Assembly (NCBI GenBank): GCA_030998225.1
Contig: JAPYXD010000755.1
Span: 1,736,001 to 1,800,000 of the forward strand
Direction of reading: 5' to 3'
Source of the DNA: Diplolepis rosae
Lineage: Eukaryota; Arthropoda; Insecta; Hymenoptera; Diplolepididae
DNA length: 64,000 bases
Below the pieces are notes generated by a model. That model was given only the letters and a program-made list of their open reading frames with translations, did not search any database and was not told the origin of the DNA. Each line of letters opens with the position of its first letter. Within the stretch, counting starts at the first letter, position 1. Below, piece after piece: positions 48,409 through 59,060 of the stretch. Made by a program: the position numbers and the translations under genes.

Positions 48409-48435
48409 TTTTTCAGAGCGCAAGATTTTGTTTTC

Positions 48436-48845
48436 TATCGTCCCATGTGCGCGCAAAATGCTCATGACGTCACAAATGCAATTTTTCTGAATTTTCCAGA
48501 TCAATCGCAAATTTTACTTCTATAGATCTAACGGTAAACATATATTGTCATTAGTTTTCGCCAGGGACGGTTCTAGAAAAGAAATTTGGGGGGGGGGGGG
48601 GGGGGTCCGATCGAAGAATTTAAAAATAAAAGATATTTCAGCTTTCACAAAACGTGACGTTAGAATTGTGTTAGACAAACTCGAATTTTTTCGCTAGTGA
48701 GATTTGAAGGAGTCTGATGTTTCGGGGAGGGAAGGATGGGGGGGGGGGGGGGTCCGGACCCCCAGGACCACCCCCTGGATCCGTCCCTGGTTTTCGCCAT
48801 TCTCTTCATTATGTCACAAGTGTTTTCTGCCTGCATGGGACGATA
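48436..48845. mobile_element. TATCGTCCCATG MITE split by a hAT MITE
   Basis: Second copy of 38093-38266 in inverse orientation. Removing the 228-bp insertion and one 8-bp duplication leaves 174 bp, the same length as the first copy. Confidence 0.75.
48562..48789. mobile_element. 228-bp hAT MITE with two long G runs
   Basis: The ends CAGGGACGGTTCTAG and CTGGATCCGTCCCTG are inverted. The target duplication GTTTTCGC is perfect (48554-48561 and 48790-48797). Runs of 18 G (48588-48605) and 15 G (48738-48752) lie near the ends. Confidence 0.9.
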
Positions 48846-49228
48846 GGAACATAATTTTTACGTTTTGCAAAACGCAAAATTAAAAGACGCCTGTCTACAA
48901 ATAAAATTAGTTAACAACTTAAAAATAAACAAATTATTAGTGTTAACAACTTACATGAATGGCAATTTGATTTAATATTCAATTGAATTAATGTTTACTT
49001 TTAAAAAATTCATGAAACAAAAATGTAACTGACAATTCAAAAATTGTTCAAGAATAAATACTGATCCAGATAAGGGATTCTTGGGATACGTAGCAGTTTT
49101 GTTTGTACTTAGCGGCGATTCATTGCCGCAGAAAATCAACAATATAATTAGCACTAGAGGTTTATTGTAATATAATTATTTTAATCAATATAATTAGTAT
49201 TAAAGGTTTCGTCGTCAGTTCTGGTTTA

Positions 49229-49515
49229 TTATTCGCTGTCCTCTTGATAATTAATTGCGTCCTCTACAACTTGTATAAATTCTTGTTGAATTCGTAATCG
49301 CCTTTGCTCATCAAGTTTTCGTAAAGTAGGCCTAAGTGATAAAAGAAAGGAAAGCGTAGGATCAATTTTCGGAATCACACTAGGTGGTGATTTCTAATTT
49401 AACATGAGACTCGTAAAACTTAACTCTTTCTGTAAAAAAGAAAATTAAATCACCTTTTTCCTCTTCTTCTGATCCAGATTGAGACTCCGATTTCGAACAC
49501 AAACCAGTTATTGAC
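49229..49515 (-). pseudogene. Zinc-finger/MADF/BESS gene copy 2, last two exons
   Basis: Minus strand: exon 49515-49454 (linker, with one more Glu codon than copy 1) ending in GTGAT, then exon 49393-49229 with the BESS motif (SFLLSLRPTLRKLDEQRR) and the same stop. These two exons are uninterrupted. The MADF exons found in copy 1 are absent here; other repeats occupy that position. Confidence 0.7.
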
Positions 49516-50089
49516 CTAAAAAAAAGTCACAATCAATAGAAGAACATTAGTGATACAATTTTTCAGACTACTTTAAAATATATACTTCAGATTAGGGGCA
49601 CTCATAAAAGTCAAAATGTAAAACTTAGTAAGGCACATTTGGATTAGTCACTTCTTTTTTATTGAGACACCATTCAAATTTGACACAAAGTTCTGTGTAT
49701 TTAACGAAAAATTACACAAAAAATGATCCAATTCTAACATGTCCCTTTTGAGATAATTCCATTTGTTTACTTAATTGTTGCATAGAAAGTACTAAATACC
49801 GTTTCTGAGTTTTCATCAAAGCATGGACTTGATAGTAGATTCCACGGCATATTTCATTTATGTATTGTATACTCTTCGTTGAATATTAGAAGCAGTATTG
49901 AAAAAAACATTTTTTGCACTTTGAAAATAAAAAAATCAATAACTTGAAAAATTTACATATCATATTGGAAAAAAAAATACGTGTCATTTTTTTTCCTTTC
50001 TAGAACGAGGAAAAAAATTTTCATCTGTGTATATATATATGGGTCATTTCATGGGAGATTCAGTCAAAATTTTTTTTTCGACGAAACAT

Positions 50090-51772
50090 TTTTTTTTGCC
50101 TTTTTACTTCGAAAATAATCGACACGTATTTTTTTTCTCAATGTGATACTTGCAAATTTCGAGATATAATTTTTTTAAGTCTGGCACTCGGGAAAATTTC
50201 TTTTTTTCCAACAGCTCACTGTAAAAGCAGTTTTGAATATAAAATGTAACCCTTGCACTTAAGACGCAAATTCTTTTTTTGCTTTTTTCCAATATGATTT
50301 TTTTCATTACACGGATTGCAGCAGACATGTTTAAATCGATAGCTTGGCATTTCTGTATTAATTTGAAATAGGTAAACACTTGAGGAACATTCACAGAAAA
50401 TTAAAACAGCGGTCACTGCATTCACTGCCGCACGTGCTTCGAGTCCGAGCATGCCTAATCAAGCTTAAGCGTAGTTGCAATGTGCGAGCTCGCTCGTTGC
50501 AACGCGCGGGACAGAAATAGTAAATTAATTACACCTACAGTTTTCATTTTTCTATTCAAAAATTTTGCCTGCATATTGAAAAAACTTCAACAAAGATGTC
50601 ACGTCCCGCGACTTTACCGCCACAAGTAACAAGCAGATTAAGAAACCAATAAAGGGATCAAGACAGCATTACAGCGAGTGTGATTATATCGACGCAAGTT
50701 ATAGACAAATCTACAGATCAATAGGATGATCAATATGAAATTACCATGTGTCGTTATAATACCCACACATGATAACAAATCGACTGACCCAGAGAGAAAG
50801 TGAATGAAGCCCTACAATACCAACACACTACCGTCACAACATGCGACTTGTAACAGCATGTGACTTGTAATAACACGCGACTGGTCATAGCATGTTACTC
50901 GTCATACTTGACCTTTCAAAGTTCTATAAAAAGCGAAAGTTCCAAGAGAAGTCAGTCCAGTAGCATCATCTTTACACCGCGAGTTCAGTTAGTTAGTCAA
51001 CGTCCGATTTCTACAATGTAACCAACGCGAGTCCAGTGCCATCGAATCTATACCGCGAGTGCAATCCAATCAGACTAGTCCAACTCAACTGAGTTCAACG
51101 TTATTAGAAAGTGAAGGGGAATCGCCTTCCAAATTCTCTCGAAACTGGGTTCAAAGAATTAACTAGATCAACCGTCTGGACTACGAATTTACTATACAAC
51201 AGCAACTATCTCAAGATTACAAGGAAGACTCAATTGACCACATTCGCTTACTGGACTCAATTAATCATCAACCAATTCACAACTCAGGGTAACTACGAGG
51301 GTATTTAAATTTTGATTCTATTTGCATTTCCATGGTGCTTACCCGATATAATTTTAATTGTCAATAAATATATTTTATATACCTAACCCTCCTCAATCAC
51401 TGACTATTCCTCATCCCTTAGAGAGGATCCTTCCGATCCTTACATAAAACGAGGAGATCTTTTAAGAAGAGAAATATTACGTTTCTGACGTAACAAAGAT
51501 TTAGAAACAAAAAAATCGGAAAAAATTAGTTCCAAATTTAAAAAAAATTCAATTGTTTACAAAAATGTACTATATTGTTATTACAAAAAAACAACGAAAT
51601 GTGTGCAATAACTTTTTTGAAAGCTTGTACTCTTTCGCGCATTTCAAGTGCAAGGGTTACATTTTATATTCAAAACTGCTTTTACAGTGAGGTGTTGGAA
51701 AAAAAGAAATTTTCCCGAGTGCCAAACTTAAAAAAATGATATCTCGAAATTTGCAAGAATCACATTGACAAT
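50090..51772. repeat. Foldback repeat split by a solo LTR
   Basis: About 180 bp at 50100-50280 recur inverted at 51630-51772, with CCCTTGCACTTAAGACG versus TTCAAGTGCAAGGGTTAC and AAAGCAGTTTTGAATATAAA in common. The middle contains a G+C-richer stretch and the LTR at 50597-51446. Minus-strand ORFs at 50104-50452 lie in the arm and have no domain. Confidence 0.6.
50597..51446 (+). repeat. Solo LTR, Ty3/gypsy-like (~850 bp)
   Basis: It starts TGTCACGTCCCGCG and ends GATCCTTACA. It contains a TATA-like CTATAAAAAGCG near 50931, a following CAGTC-rich initiator region, and AATAAA near 51365. There is no internal retrotransposon sequence next to it. I did not find a matching 4-5-bp target duplication, so the borders are inferred from TGT...ACA ends. 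Confidence 0.6.
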
Positions 51773-51774
51773 AA

Positions 51775-52036
51775 TAAATCTTAAACTGCAAAATTCAACT
51801 CAAAGTAATCACTGAAGTTTATATAAATATATAAAGAATTTTGATAATGTATATATATATATATATATACATATACATGTATATATAATGTATATATATA
51901 TATATACATTATCAAAATTCTTTATTGAGAACTTTAGATAACCGTATTTACTTAATAAATGAAATATTTTCAATTTAATCTGACAATAATAAATCTTAAA
52001 CGGCAAAATTCAACACGAAGTAATCACTGAAGTTTT
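51775..52036. repeat. 53-bp direct repeats flanking a (TA)n hairpin
   Basis: ACAATAATAAATCTTAAAC begins near-identical 53-bp segments at about 51770-51822 and 51982-52034. Between them AAAGAATTTTGATAATG and its complement bracket a (TA)n tract (51833-51924). Confidence 0.6.
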
Positions 52037-52059
52037 AAACGTTTTTAACAAACCCTTCA

Positions 52060-52535
52060 CTGTTTAATTTCGCACATTTCTTATTATTTTATAAATCAAA
52101 ATTTCTTTTATGTCTAGACCTTTCAAAAGACTTCCACAATACCCACATTTTTCAGTTTCCTTTAAAAAAAAAGTTAAATTAAAAATATATATATTTGATA
52201 TACCGAGCGAAAAAAAAAGTAAATTTGAACAAATACAAAAGCCGCAAAAGAATATAACACAGTAAAGCTTAAAAATAACCTGAGCTAACTCCGAAATTTA
52301 CCAACGGCAAGATTGCCGTTTTTTAATGCCCACAACATGTTTATAAACTTTGTTTACTTACCGGTATATTTTCGTAATCCTCGTCCATCATCATTGACTT
52401 TGTATTTTATAATTATTATAGACTTTTTAAATTTTTTCACTTGAAAATAACTCATATAACCTACTTTCAAACTTCCAAACCCACGAAACGACGAAAAGCG
52501 GAACCGCAATACCGGCTTGCGAAATTGCTAAAGTA
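52060..52535 (-). pseudogene. Zinc-finger/MADF/BESS gene copy 2, first exons and upstream region
   Basis: Minus strand: upstream region 52535-52395 like 35590-35685; exon 1 at 52394-52362 reads MMMDEDYENIP and ends at a proper GTAAGT, showing what copy 1 lost. Exon 2 begins near 52168 with EKCGYCGSLLKGL but is cut short near 52090, where the next repeat starts. Confidence 0.7.
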
Positions 52536-52736
52536 ATGTATTTAATTTCGAGTGATTTTCCGCAGCGCGCCCTATTGCGAAATGCTCTTGGGAACTAAAA
52601 TGAAAGGATCATGCTACTACTTGAAGGGTAAAACAGAGCTACTGTTTATCACTTTTGCAGCGCCCCCAATTGCGTAAAGCTTTTTCCGTGGCTTTTTCGA
52701 ACTAAAATTAAAGGTCCGCAGTGCTACAATGTTATC

Positions 52737-53024
52737 ATGAAGACTAGATATAAGGAGACCAATCTCTTATGGCCGTACTTCACAAAACACGAAATGAAGT
52801 TCTGCCAAGTACTTAGTTAGGGAACTTCCCGATGAGGGCACGTGTGTTCCCCGAGTGCAAAATGGCGGCATCCACGGCTTATAAGCATCGTGTATTAGAC
52901 GTCGCCATTTTGCACCCAGGGAACACACATGCCCTCATCGGGAAGTTTTGTAACTATGTACTTGGCAGAACTTCATTTCGGGATTGGATATATGGAGATT
53001 GGTCTCCTTATATCTAGTCTCCAT
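52737..53024. mobile_element. Palindromic MITE, long form (288 bp)
   Basis: It shares its arms with 35260-35452. Nested in the middle is a second inverted pair (GTGTTCC...GTGCAAAATGGCG and its complement) absent from the short form. It sits upstream of gene copy 2, as the short form does for copy 1. Confidence 0.75.
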
Positions 53025-53064
53025 GAATGATATGTCGGAGCACACACAATGAAGCGCGTCATGT

Positions 53065-55600
53065 CAGTGTATCCCCACTAACTCGCTTCGATTTCACGCT
53101 GTCTGTTGTCGAGTTAAAATCAGAAATTGTATTTTTCTCGACTTCATGCAAAGGAGGCGCGAAATAGACACAGAATTCAAAATTGCGGAATATAATATTA
53201 AGAAAATTACACTTTTTTTCTATATACTTTGAAAAATATTGATCTGAAATAAGTATCTAAAAGATTTTGTGAAATTTTAAGATGATTTAAATACTTGAAA
53301 AATAATTTTTTAATGAAATTTAAAGTCAATAAATGCTTAAAGATTCGAAACAAAATATCGATTTCAGCATTTTTTTTAAAATTATCTAGAGAATATTTTA
53401 TAATAAGATATCATTCAAGATGAGATACAAGTTTCAAAAATGAAGGGTTTGAACATTTTCATAATAGGTAACATCTTTTGTATGAAAATTTCGATAAATA
53501 AATGTAAATGAAGTGTTTGCTGATTTAAGGTAGTTCATCCACAAAAATTAGACTTCAGGCAAAAATAGATAAATTTTTTTTCAAGAATAGCAATATTATT
53601 ATTGAAGAGATCATTTGGAAGAAAAGAGATTAGTTTCCAAGAAAAAAAATTAAATCATAAACAAATAATGCATTTAACAAATTTTATTTTTACCCGGACT
53701 TGTTTTCTTATCGCTTCGAGCCAAATTTAAAAAAATGATGTGATTCTGTGAAATCATGGATAATTTTTTTAAGAAAAAGGCTTTCTACAACTTAACCGTT
53801 TCCATTTTTTGGAAATTATAATAAATTCTTCAATTGCTGAAACCATTAAAAATAAATTTTCCAAAACAAAATTCTTGTAAAAAAATTACTGAATTTGGTA
53901 AAAACTTATTCATTTTAGAAATATGGAAAGGGCTAGGTTGTACACGGAAAAAATAATTAGCTGCATTAGCTAAATATTCGCTACCACAGCTAAGAAAGTT
54001 ACTTGATATACGGACAGCGAATGTCTTAGCTGCTATTACTAACGTCTATTCGCTACAGTACTTTAGCGATGCCAGCTAATTTACGTTAGCACTGGTAACA
54101 ACGATTGTGAACAGTAGCCTATCGGTCGTGTTATCTTCCTGTTCTAACAGCGTTTGAAGTACTAGTTAATTTTATTAGCAATTGCTGCAAATAGAGGTAG
54201 CACTCAAAATCATTGATTTTTACAAAAGTCTGCTGGCAAGTTATATCAAAACAACTAATTTCTTGCGACATATCGTAACCTGCAAAATTAAAAACGAAAA
54301 AAAACTGATTCAGTTTAACCTTAATCACAGCATAATTTTTCAAGAATAAGAATAAAACCTGAGCTGCTTTGATAACCAAACTTATAGCTACAAGTAGAAA
54401 CATTACCGGGAACAGTAGCGACTTACTTGCCAGTCCAATATAATGTTTTCAAAAATTCTTCGCTTAAGAATGGGGAGGCTTCTGAACGTCGCTCATACTT
54501 CAGACGCGAGGCATCTCCGGCCTCTCAATTGTACAAGTATACAACACTTAGAATTAAGATAACCTCAGTAAGAAGATAATAAATAGCACAATAAAGAACC
54601 TATTACAAAACCTACAATACAATTTTCAGAGATCAGTTACAGGTGTACAACTTACCATTTACAGCACAATATCTGACTAGTCGCGCTTTGTGCGCATGAG
54701 CAGCACAGAAAACGCGGGATGTCTAAGCAGCCGTTAGCAACTGCTGCTAACTTCTTACATATAAGCGCAAAATTTTAAAAGCTACGAGTACGAATTTTGA
54801 GATTTTCTAGGAGAGCAAACTGTTTTAGCTAAGGAGTCCAATGCAAATTTTCAACCTCGATTGCAGCTAACATTTTTTAACTGTCCCAGCAAACTGTTAA
54901 CTCTCTCAGCAAACTTTTTATCAATCATAATTAACTAGTCGACAGCTAACTGCAGTTAGCAGTAGCAGACATTTCATTTTTTTCCGTGTATTAGGTCTTT
55001 TGCCTGAAAAAACGATTCTTGATTTATTTGAATCACATCATTTTTTTAAAATTTGGTATGAAGCGATACGAAAAAAAGTCGGGGTAAAAATAAAATTTGT
55101 TAAATTTATTTTTTCTAATGCTTCAAATATTTTTTTTGAAAATTCATCTCTTTTCTTTGAAATTATCTCTTCAATAATAATTTTTCTATATTTGGAAGCA
55201 AAATTATCTTTTTTTACCTATGATCTAATTTTTGAAGATAAACTTCGAAGAAAGTACATAAATTATATCTGAATAAATAAATTTTAATTCAGATTTAGAT
55301 TTCAAAAGGTTTTTTTCAGTATGTCTTCATAGTGATTTCTTAACCTAATCAAAATATTTTTAGAAATTCTTTCCTGGATTCTATCTTGAGGTTGAACAGA
55401 ATTCAAAAAAGTCATGCAATTTTTAAAATATGTAGCTTCTTCAAGAAGTTTTTAAAAATCGATGTATATCATATTTTAATAAATTTAGAAATTTTCATCA
55501 AAATATTGATAGTTTGGATTTTTTGAATTCTTTAAATGAATGTAGTACAATCATCATTTGAAATTTGATGATTTTTCATTACCATATTTGATTCTAGAGC
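53065..55600. mobile_element. Decayed third long-TIR hAT relative
   Basis: It starts CAGTGTATCCCC, then has ATTTCACGCTG, GTCGAGTTAAAATCAGAAATTG and AGGCGCGAAATAGA, diverged versions of the 9.4-kb element's terminus. Segments near 53570-53780 recur inverted at 55010-55220. The right part (55440-55500) resembles the inner part of the large element's right TIR (9040-9120). The right end is not recognisable and no transposase remains. Confidence 0.6.
53943..54988. mobile_element. MITE filled with TTAGCTGCTAA-type words (1,046 bp)
   Basis: The ends are CACGGAAAAAATAA and its inverted partner, with TA outside each (53941-53942, 54989-54990). Words such as TTAGC, GCTAA, CAGCTAA and TTAGCTG recur at both ends in both orientations (roughly 53955-54110 and 54730-54965). 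It is inserted in the loop of the decayed hAT relative. The internal ORF 54131-54403 (minus) has no domain. Confidence 0.7.
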
Positions 55601-56224
55601 AGAATCTAGCAGAAGAATTCCAAAAACATCTTAATTAGTTAGAAAAATACTATGAAAACTTACCTTTGAAATGAGACTACAGACTTTTCGCAATGTTAAT
55701 TAATTTTAGAGTTATTAATATTATTAAGAAAGATCTAAATTTGATGTCTTTTAGATTCTCATCATATGAGAATTAAAGTTTTGGTTTTATGCGAAAAATC
55801 ATTTTCGGAATTTTCGTCAAACCTTTCCTTTTTTAGATCCCTTGAGTCAGAAAAAACGGTTTTTACGAAAGTGTCTGTCTGTCTGTCTGTCTGTCCGTCT
55901 GCAGTAGTAATAGATCATATACTCAATAACTTTGGATAGAAAAAAATTGTCGGATTGAATTGAGCTTTGGCATACATTATCGCAGCTGAAAAAGTAAGGA
56001 CAAGTTCGTTAACCAGCTGCATCTGAAAAAAATGGTCAAAATAGGAGCATTTTTTGTGTTTTTGTAAAAAACTTTATGAAAAAATCAAAAATTTTAAGAC
56101 TGGTTTCTGATAATTCTCGTAAAGCTCTACTAATTATCCTCATAATATTTTTCAATTAAAATAAAATTAAGAAAGTCACAGTATATTAAAACATGAAAAA
56201 AGTCAATATCCATTTTCCAGTTAA

Positions 56225-57485
56225 CCCTTTCAGGGGCACATTTTTCTGGTGCATCTACTCCAGATATGATGGTGACTATAGGGGTTTTCGGGGTTGCTGA
56301 TTACGAATCTGAAGTCAGATTTTCAAAATTCAAAATGGCGGATCCAATATGGCGCTCAACATTTTCAAAAAAGGGTAAATTGATGCTAAATTTTGGTTAT
56401 AAGGGTTTTTTGGGATCACCGATTACGAATCTGAAGTCAGATTTTCAAAATCCAAAATGGCGGATCTAATATGGTGGTCAAAATGTTCAAAAAAGGGCAA
56501 TTTAATACTAAATTTTTGTTATAAGGGTTTTTGGGATCACTGATTACGAATCTGAAGTCATTTTTTCAAAATTCAAAATTCCAATATGGCGGTCAAAATT
56601 TTCAAAAAAGGGCAAATTGATGTTAAATTTTGGTTATAAGGGTTTTTTCAATTGTCTGCGATCTGGCGATCCCGGAAAAAAGGAATGTGATTTAGAAATT
56701 TGTTCATAAAAAAATTAATAATGAAAGTACGCAATGATAATGGTACTGTTTCAATGACTTATGTTAGGTCTGTCGTTTGTGAGCGTATCACTTTATTTCG
56801 CCGCAATAACACTTTTTACTAAGATTCACTTAGCAGTCACGGTAAAAAATGATTAAGAAATTTTGCTATGGAAAATACTGAAAACTAAATGGTGAAGAAA
56901 AGAATTGTATAACTTTTATCCGCTGTTATGGGGCCAGAGTGTGCGTGTAACATGCACATTGACCATTCAGTGTAAAGAAAGTTACTTACCTTAAGTTAGT
57001 TACCTTAATGATGACATAAGATCTTAGAGTTATAAAGTTGAATAAATATATTCATGAAATTATAAATAATTTGCCCGTAAACAATGTTAAATAAATAAGT
57101 AAATTACGAAATATGAAAAAAATTCATTATTCGAAATATTTTTAAAAAATGTTTGAAAAAACTAGCTTACGAAAAAATCCGAAAAAAATATATATCATAA
57201 AACTAAGTGTGTAGAATACGTCAAAAAATCAGCAGAAGCTTACCTTTGCAGGTTACGGAGAAAACAAATTTTTTCCGGAAAAACGTGTTTTTTCGTGTTA
57301 CTTTTTTATACCAAAGAAATATATAAATAAGATAATGCAATTTTTCACCAGATTATAATAACTCAGACTTCTAAGAGCCTAATAAGTATATATATGCATA
57401 GATAAAGTGCCAAAATCTATCGGAAATATAAAGAAAACTAAGACAAAAAAGGTGGTACATAATCGTCCCACCGCCCCTGAAAGGG
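56225..57485. mobile_element. TTAA-flanked element (1,261 bp) with internal minisatellite
   Basis: The ends CCCTTTCAGGGGC and GCCCCTGAAAGGG are inverted and flanked by TTAA (56221-56224, 57486-57489), a piggyBac-like signature. The unoccupied site is visible in the family B copy at about 15167. There is no transposase. Confidence 0.88.
56278..56635 (+). repeat. Three ~120-bp tandem units (CAAAATGGCGGATC type)
   Basis: Units begin ATAGGGG/ATAAGGGTTTTT at 56278, 56399 and 56521 and contain GATTACGAATCTGAAGTCA and a CAAAATGGCGG-like segment. The third unit is slightly shorter. The ORF 56266-56469 crosses two units and is a by-product of the repeat. Confidence 0.8.
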
Positions 57486-57569
57486 TTAAATTATACGAGA
57501 TACGAATAAAAGTTATAATAAAAAGTGGTTTACTACATAAAGATCTACAAGAGTAATAACTGTAAAGTG

Positions 57570-57740
57570 ACATGCTTGATGACATGTCTGCTATTATATT
57601 GACCCAAAATTCACAGAATTTTTGTTAATTTCTCATTTTTTTGGCATTGGGTCAGCCACTTTTTATTTTCTTCTATTAATATTAAACGTTTTGGTTATAT
57701 ATGCGGGGGCCCTCTTCAGTGCCATAAATTAAAAGATTAA
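57570..57740 (-). mobile_element. PLE terminal fragment with decayed ribozyme motif
   Basis: Related to 36068-36290. On the minus strand CTGAAGA (57719-57713) is followed by GGGCCC, but the partner strand of stem II is largely lost and GAAAC has become AAAAC. Confidence 0.55.
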
Positions 57741-58079
57741 TTCAAAATTTTCGTAAAAGATAAAAATGTAGAAGATAGTTAAAATAAGGATAATAATGAA
57801 ACTCAAAAACTTATCTCATTGCTTGCAATTCAAAATGAAGAAGTCCAGTAAGCAACAACACGAATTGGAAAAAATATGTAGAATTCACTGTATATAGAAA
57901 ACCGGATAAAATGAATGAAAAATTTAGAAATTTGTAAAAAACAGGCCAGAATTTTTGTTTGTTTTTTTTTCCTTTATAAAGAACGGATGACCATTTCTTC
58001 GACCGTTATATTATTATATCATATAGGTTTGGTTTCGTCGGTCTTAAGGTCAATAAAACAACATTAAAGAAAAATTATT

Positions 58080-58225
58080 GAATCAATTTATATCAATAAC
58101 AATATTAATATTTAAAGAATTTGAAAATCTTTCTGTGGAAAAAATGACGCTTTCGACTGCGCTGGGATTCGAGCCCAGGTCTTTCGATTGCCGGTCGACT
58201 GCTCTGACCACTGAGCTACACAGGC
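58080..58225 (-). mobile_element. tRNA-derived SINE
   Basis: On the minus strand there is an A box (TAGCTCAGTGG, 58218-58208) and B box (GGGCTCGAATCCC, 58176-58164) at tRNA-like spacing, then CGCAGTCGAAAGCGTCAT and an A+T tail. The acceptor ends do not pair properly, so this is a tRNA-derived SINE head rather than a tRNA gene. RNA polymerase III would start at these internal boxes. Fragments of the same family lie at 43.3, 46.4 and 58.4 kb. Confidence 0.75.
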
Positions 58226-58429
58226 GTCCGACATCTCCTTCTCCACAGGAAGATCTCCTTATATCGCCCAGTGGCTCAGCCTTGCGGCTGTAAATGATTT
58301 CAAATTAATTAGTTGAGTTTGAAATTTTTGTCACTGCCTACATTATCGGAGGATCACTAGTCGCGTATCAGATAGGATACGTTGTCGACAGGTGTCCTCG
58401 CAGACAATTTCAAACTCTTATATCGCAAA

Positions 58430-58496
58430 TAATGCAAATAAATTTAATATTTAAAGAATTTGAAAATCTTTCTGTGGAAAAAATGACGCTTTCGGA
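58430..58496 (-). mobile_element. SINE tail fragment
   Basis: It repeats the body and tail of the SINE at 58080-58225 (GAAAGCGTCATTTTTTCCAC and AGATTTTCAAATTCTTTAAA on the minus strand), without A or B box. It forms the 3' end of the Cys-rich frame that precedes it. Confidence 0.6.
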
Positions 58497-58931
58497 TTCA
58501 GGTATTGACCATATTACTGGTGAAGTATATTTCAAAATTTTATCATTTCTGGTTTTATCCCATCGGATAAGCATATTAAAACAAGAGCAGCAAATAGTTT
58601 CTGGAGCAAACGTTGAATTTTGAACAGAAAGTTCTTTTTTATAACATTTCTCATATATATCTGTACATTTTTTATTCATTGACCTACGATATTTGCTTAC
58701 TTCATATTTCCCGCAAACGTAACAAAAAATATTTTTATCAGTGCCGCAAAAGTGGCTTGCAGCATCTTCAATTCTTCTTGTAGCATCATACTCCTTATTA
58801 GCCAAGTCACCAACTAGTAAAGAGCTGCGGTCACTTGATGACGATGATTGCGGGCCCGCTTGCTCACCCTGACCAACCGCCGATACTGGGCATCCAAGAC
58901 CCTGCATCGTAGACTTTCCTGTGCCAGCCAT
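58497..58931 (-). CDS. Cys-rich putative zinc-binding ORF, function unknown
   Basis: The frame from ATG 58931 runs 173 codons to 58410, the last part being SINE sequence. A Ser-rich N-terminus is followed by FCYVCGKYEVSKYRR and, about 40 residues later, CCSCFNMLIRW: two CxxC pairs. This resembles a CYVCG-type region I associate with insect repeat-encoded proteins, but I cannot name a family. The abrupt SINE fusion suggests a truncated or captured fragment. Confidence 0.45.
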
Positions 58932-59060
58932 GACGGCGTCATGCCTTCACCCCAGGGCTTAGCCGGAAAACAAACAAGAAAAACAAAGCCGTTTCCGCCG
59001 TCACCACGTGGAGGTGCCCTGGGTGCTGACACAAGATAGGTATTACTGATAGATACTACT
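58932..59060. other. G+C-rich patch
   Basis: Short G+C-rich stretch with overlapping ORFs on both strands (58814-59039). It looks like the edge of a retroelement leader, but I cannot identify it. Confidence 0.3.

Larger units (their letters stand above)
55740..57560 (-). repeat. Family B repeat, inverse copy, interrupted by a TTAA element
   Basis: It matches 15060-15600 inverted, including a longer (CTGT)n run at 55878-55900. It is split at TTAA by the element at 56225-57485. ACGAGATACGAATAAAAG at 57494 continues the match on the far side. Confidence 0.75.

Noticed and set aside
50592..51451. Target-site duplication for the solo LTR
   Set aside because: The bases next to the proposed ends (AAAGA and TAAAA) do not match, so no duplication is claimed.
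58164..58225. Possible tRNA gene
   Set aside because: A and B boxes are present but the acceptor ends do not pair and a SINE body follows.
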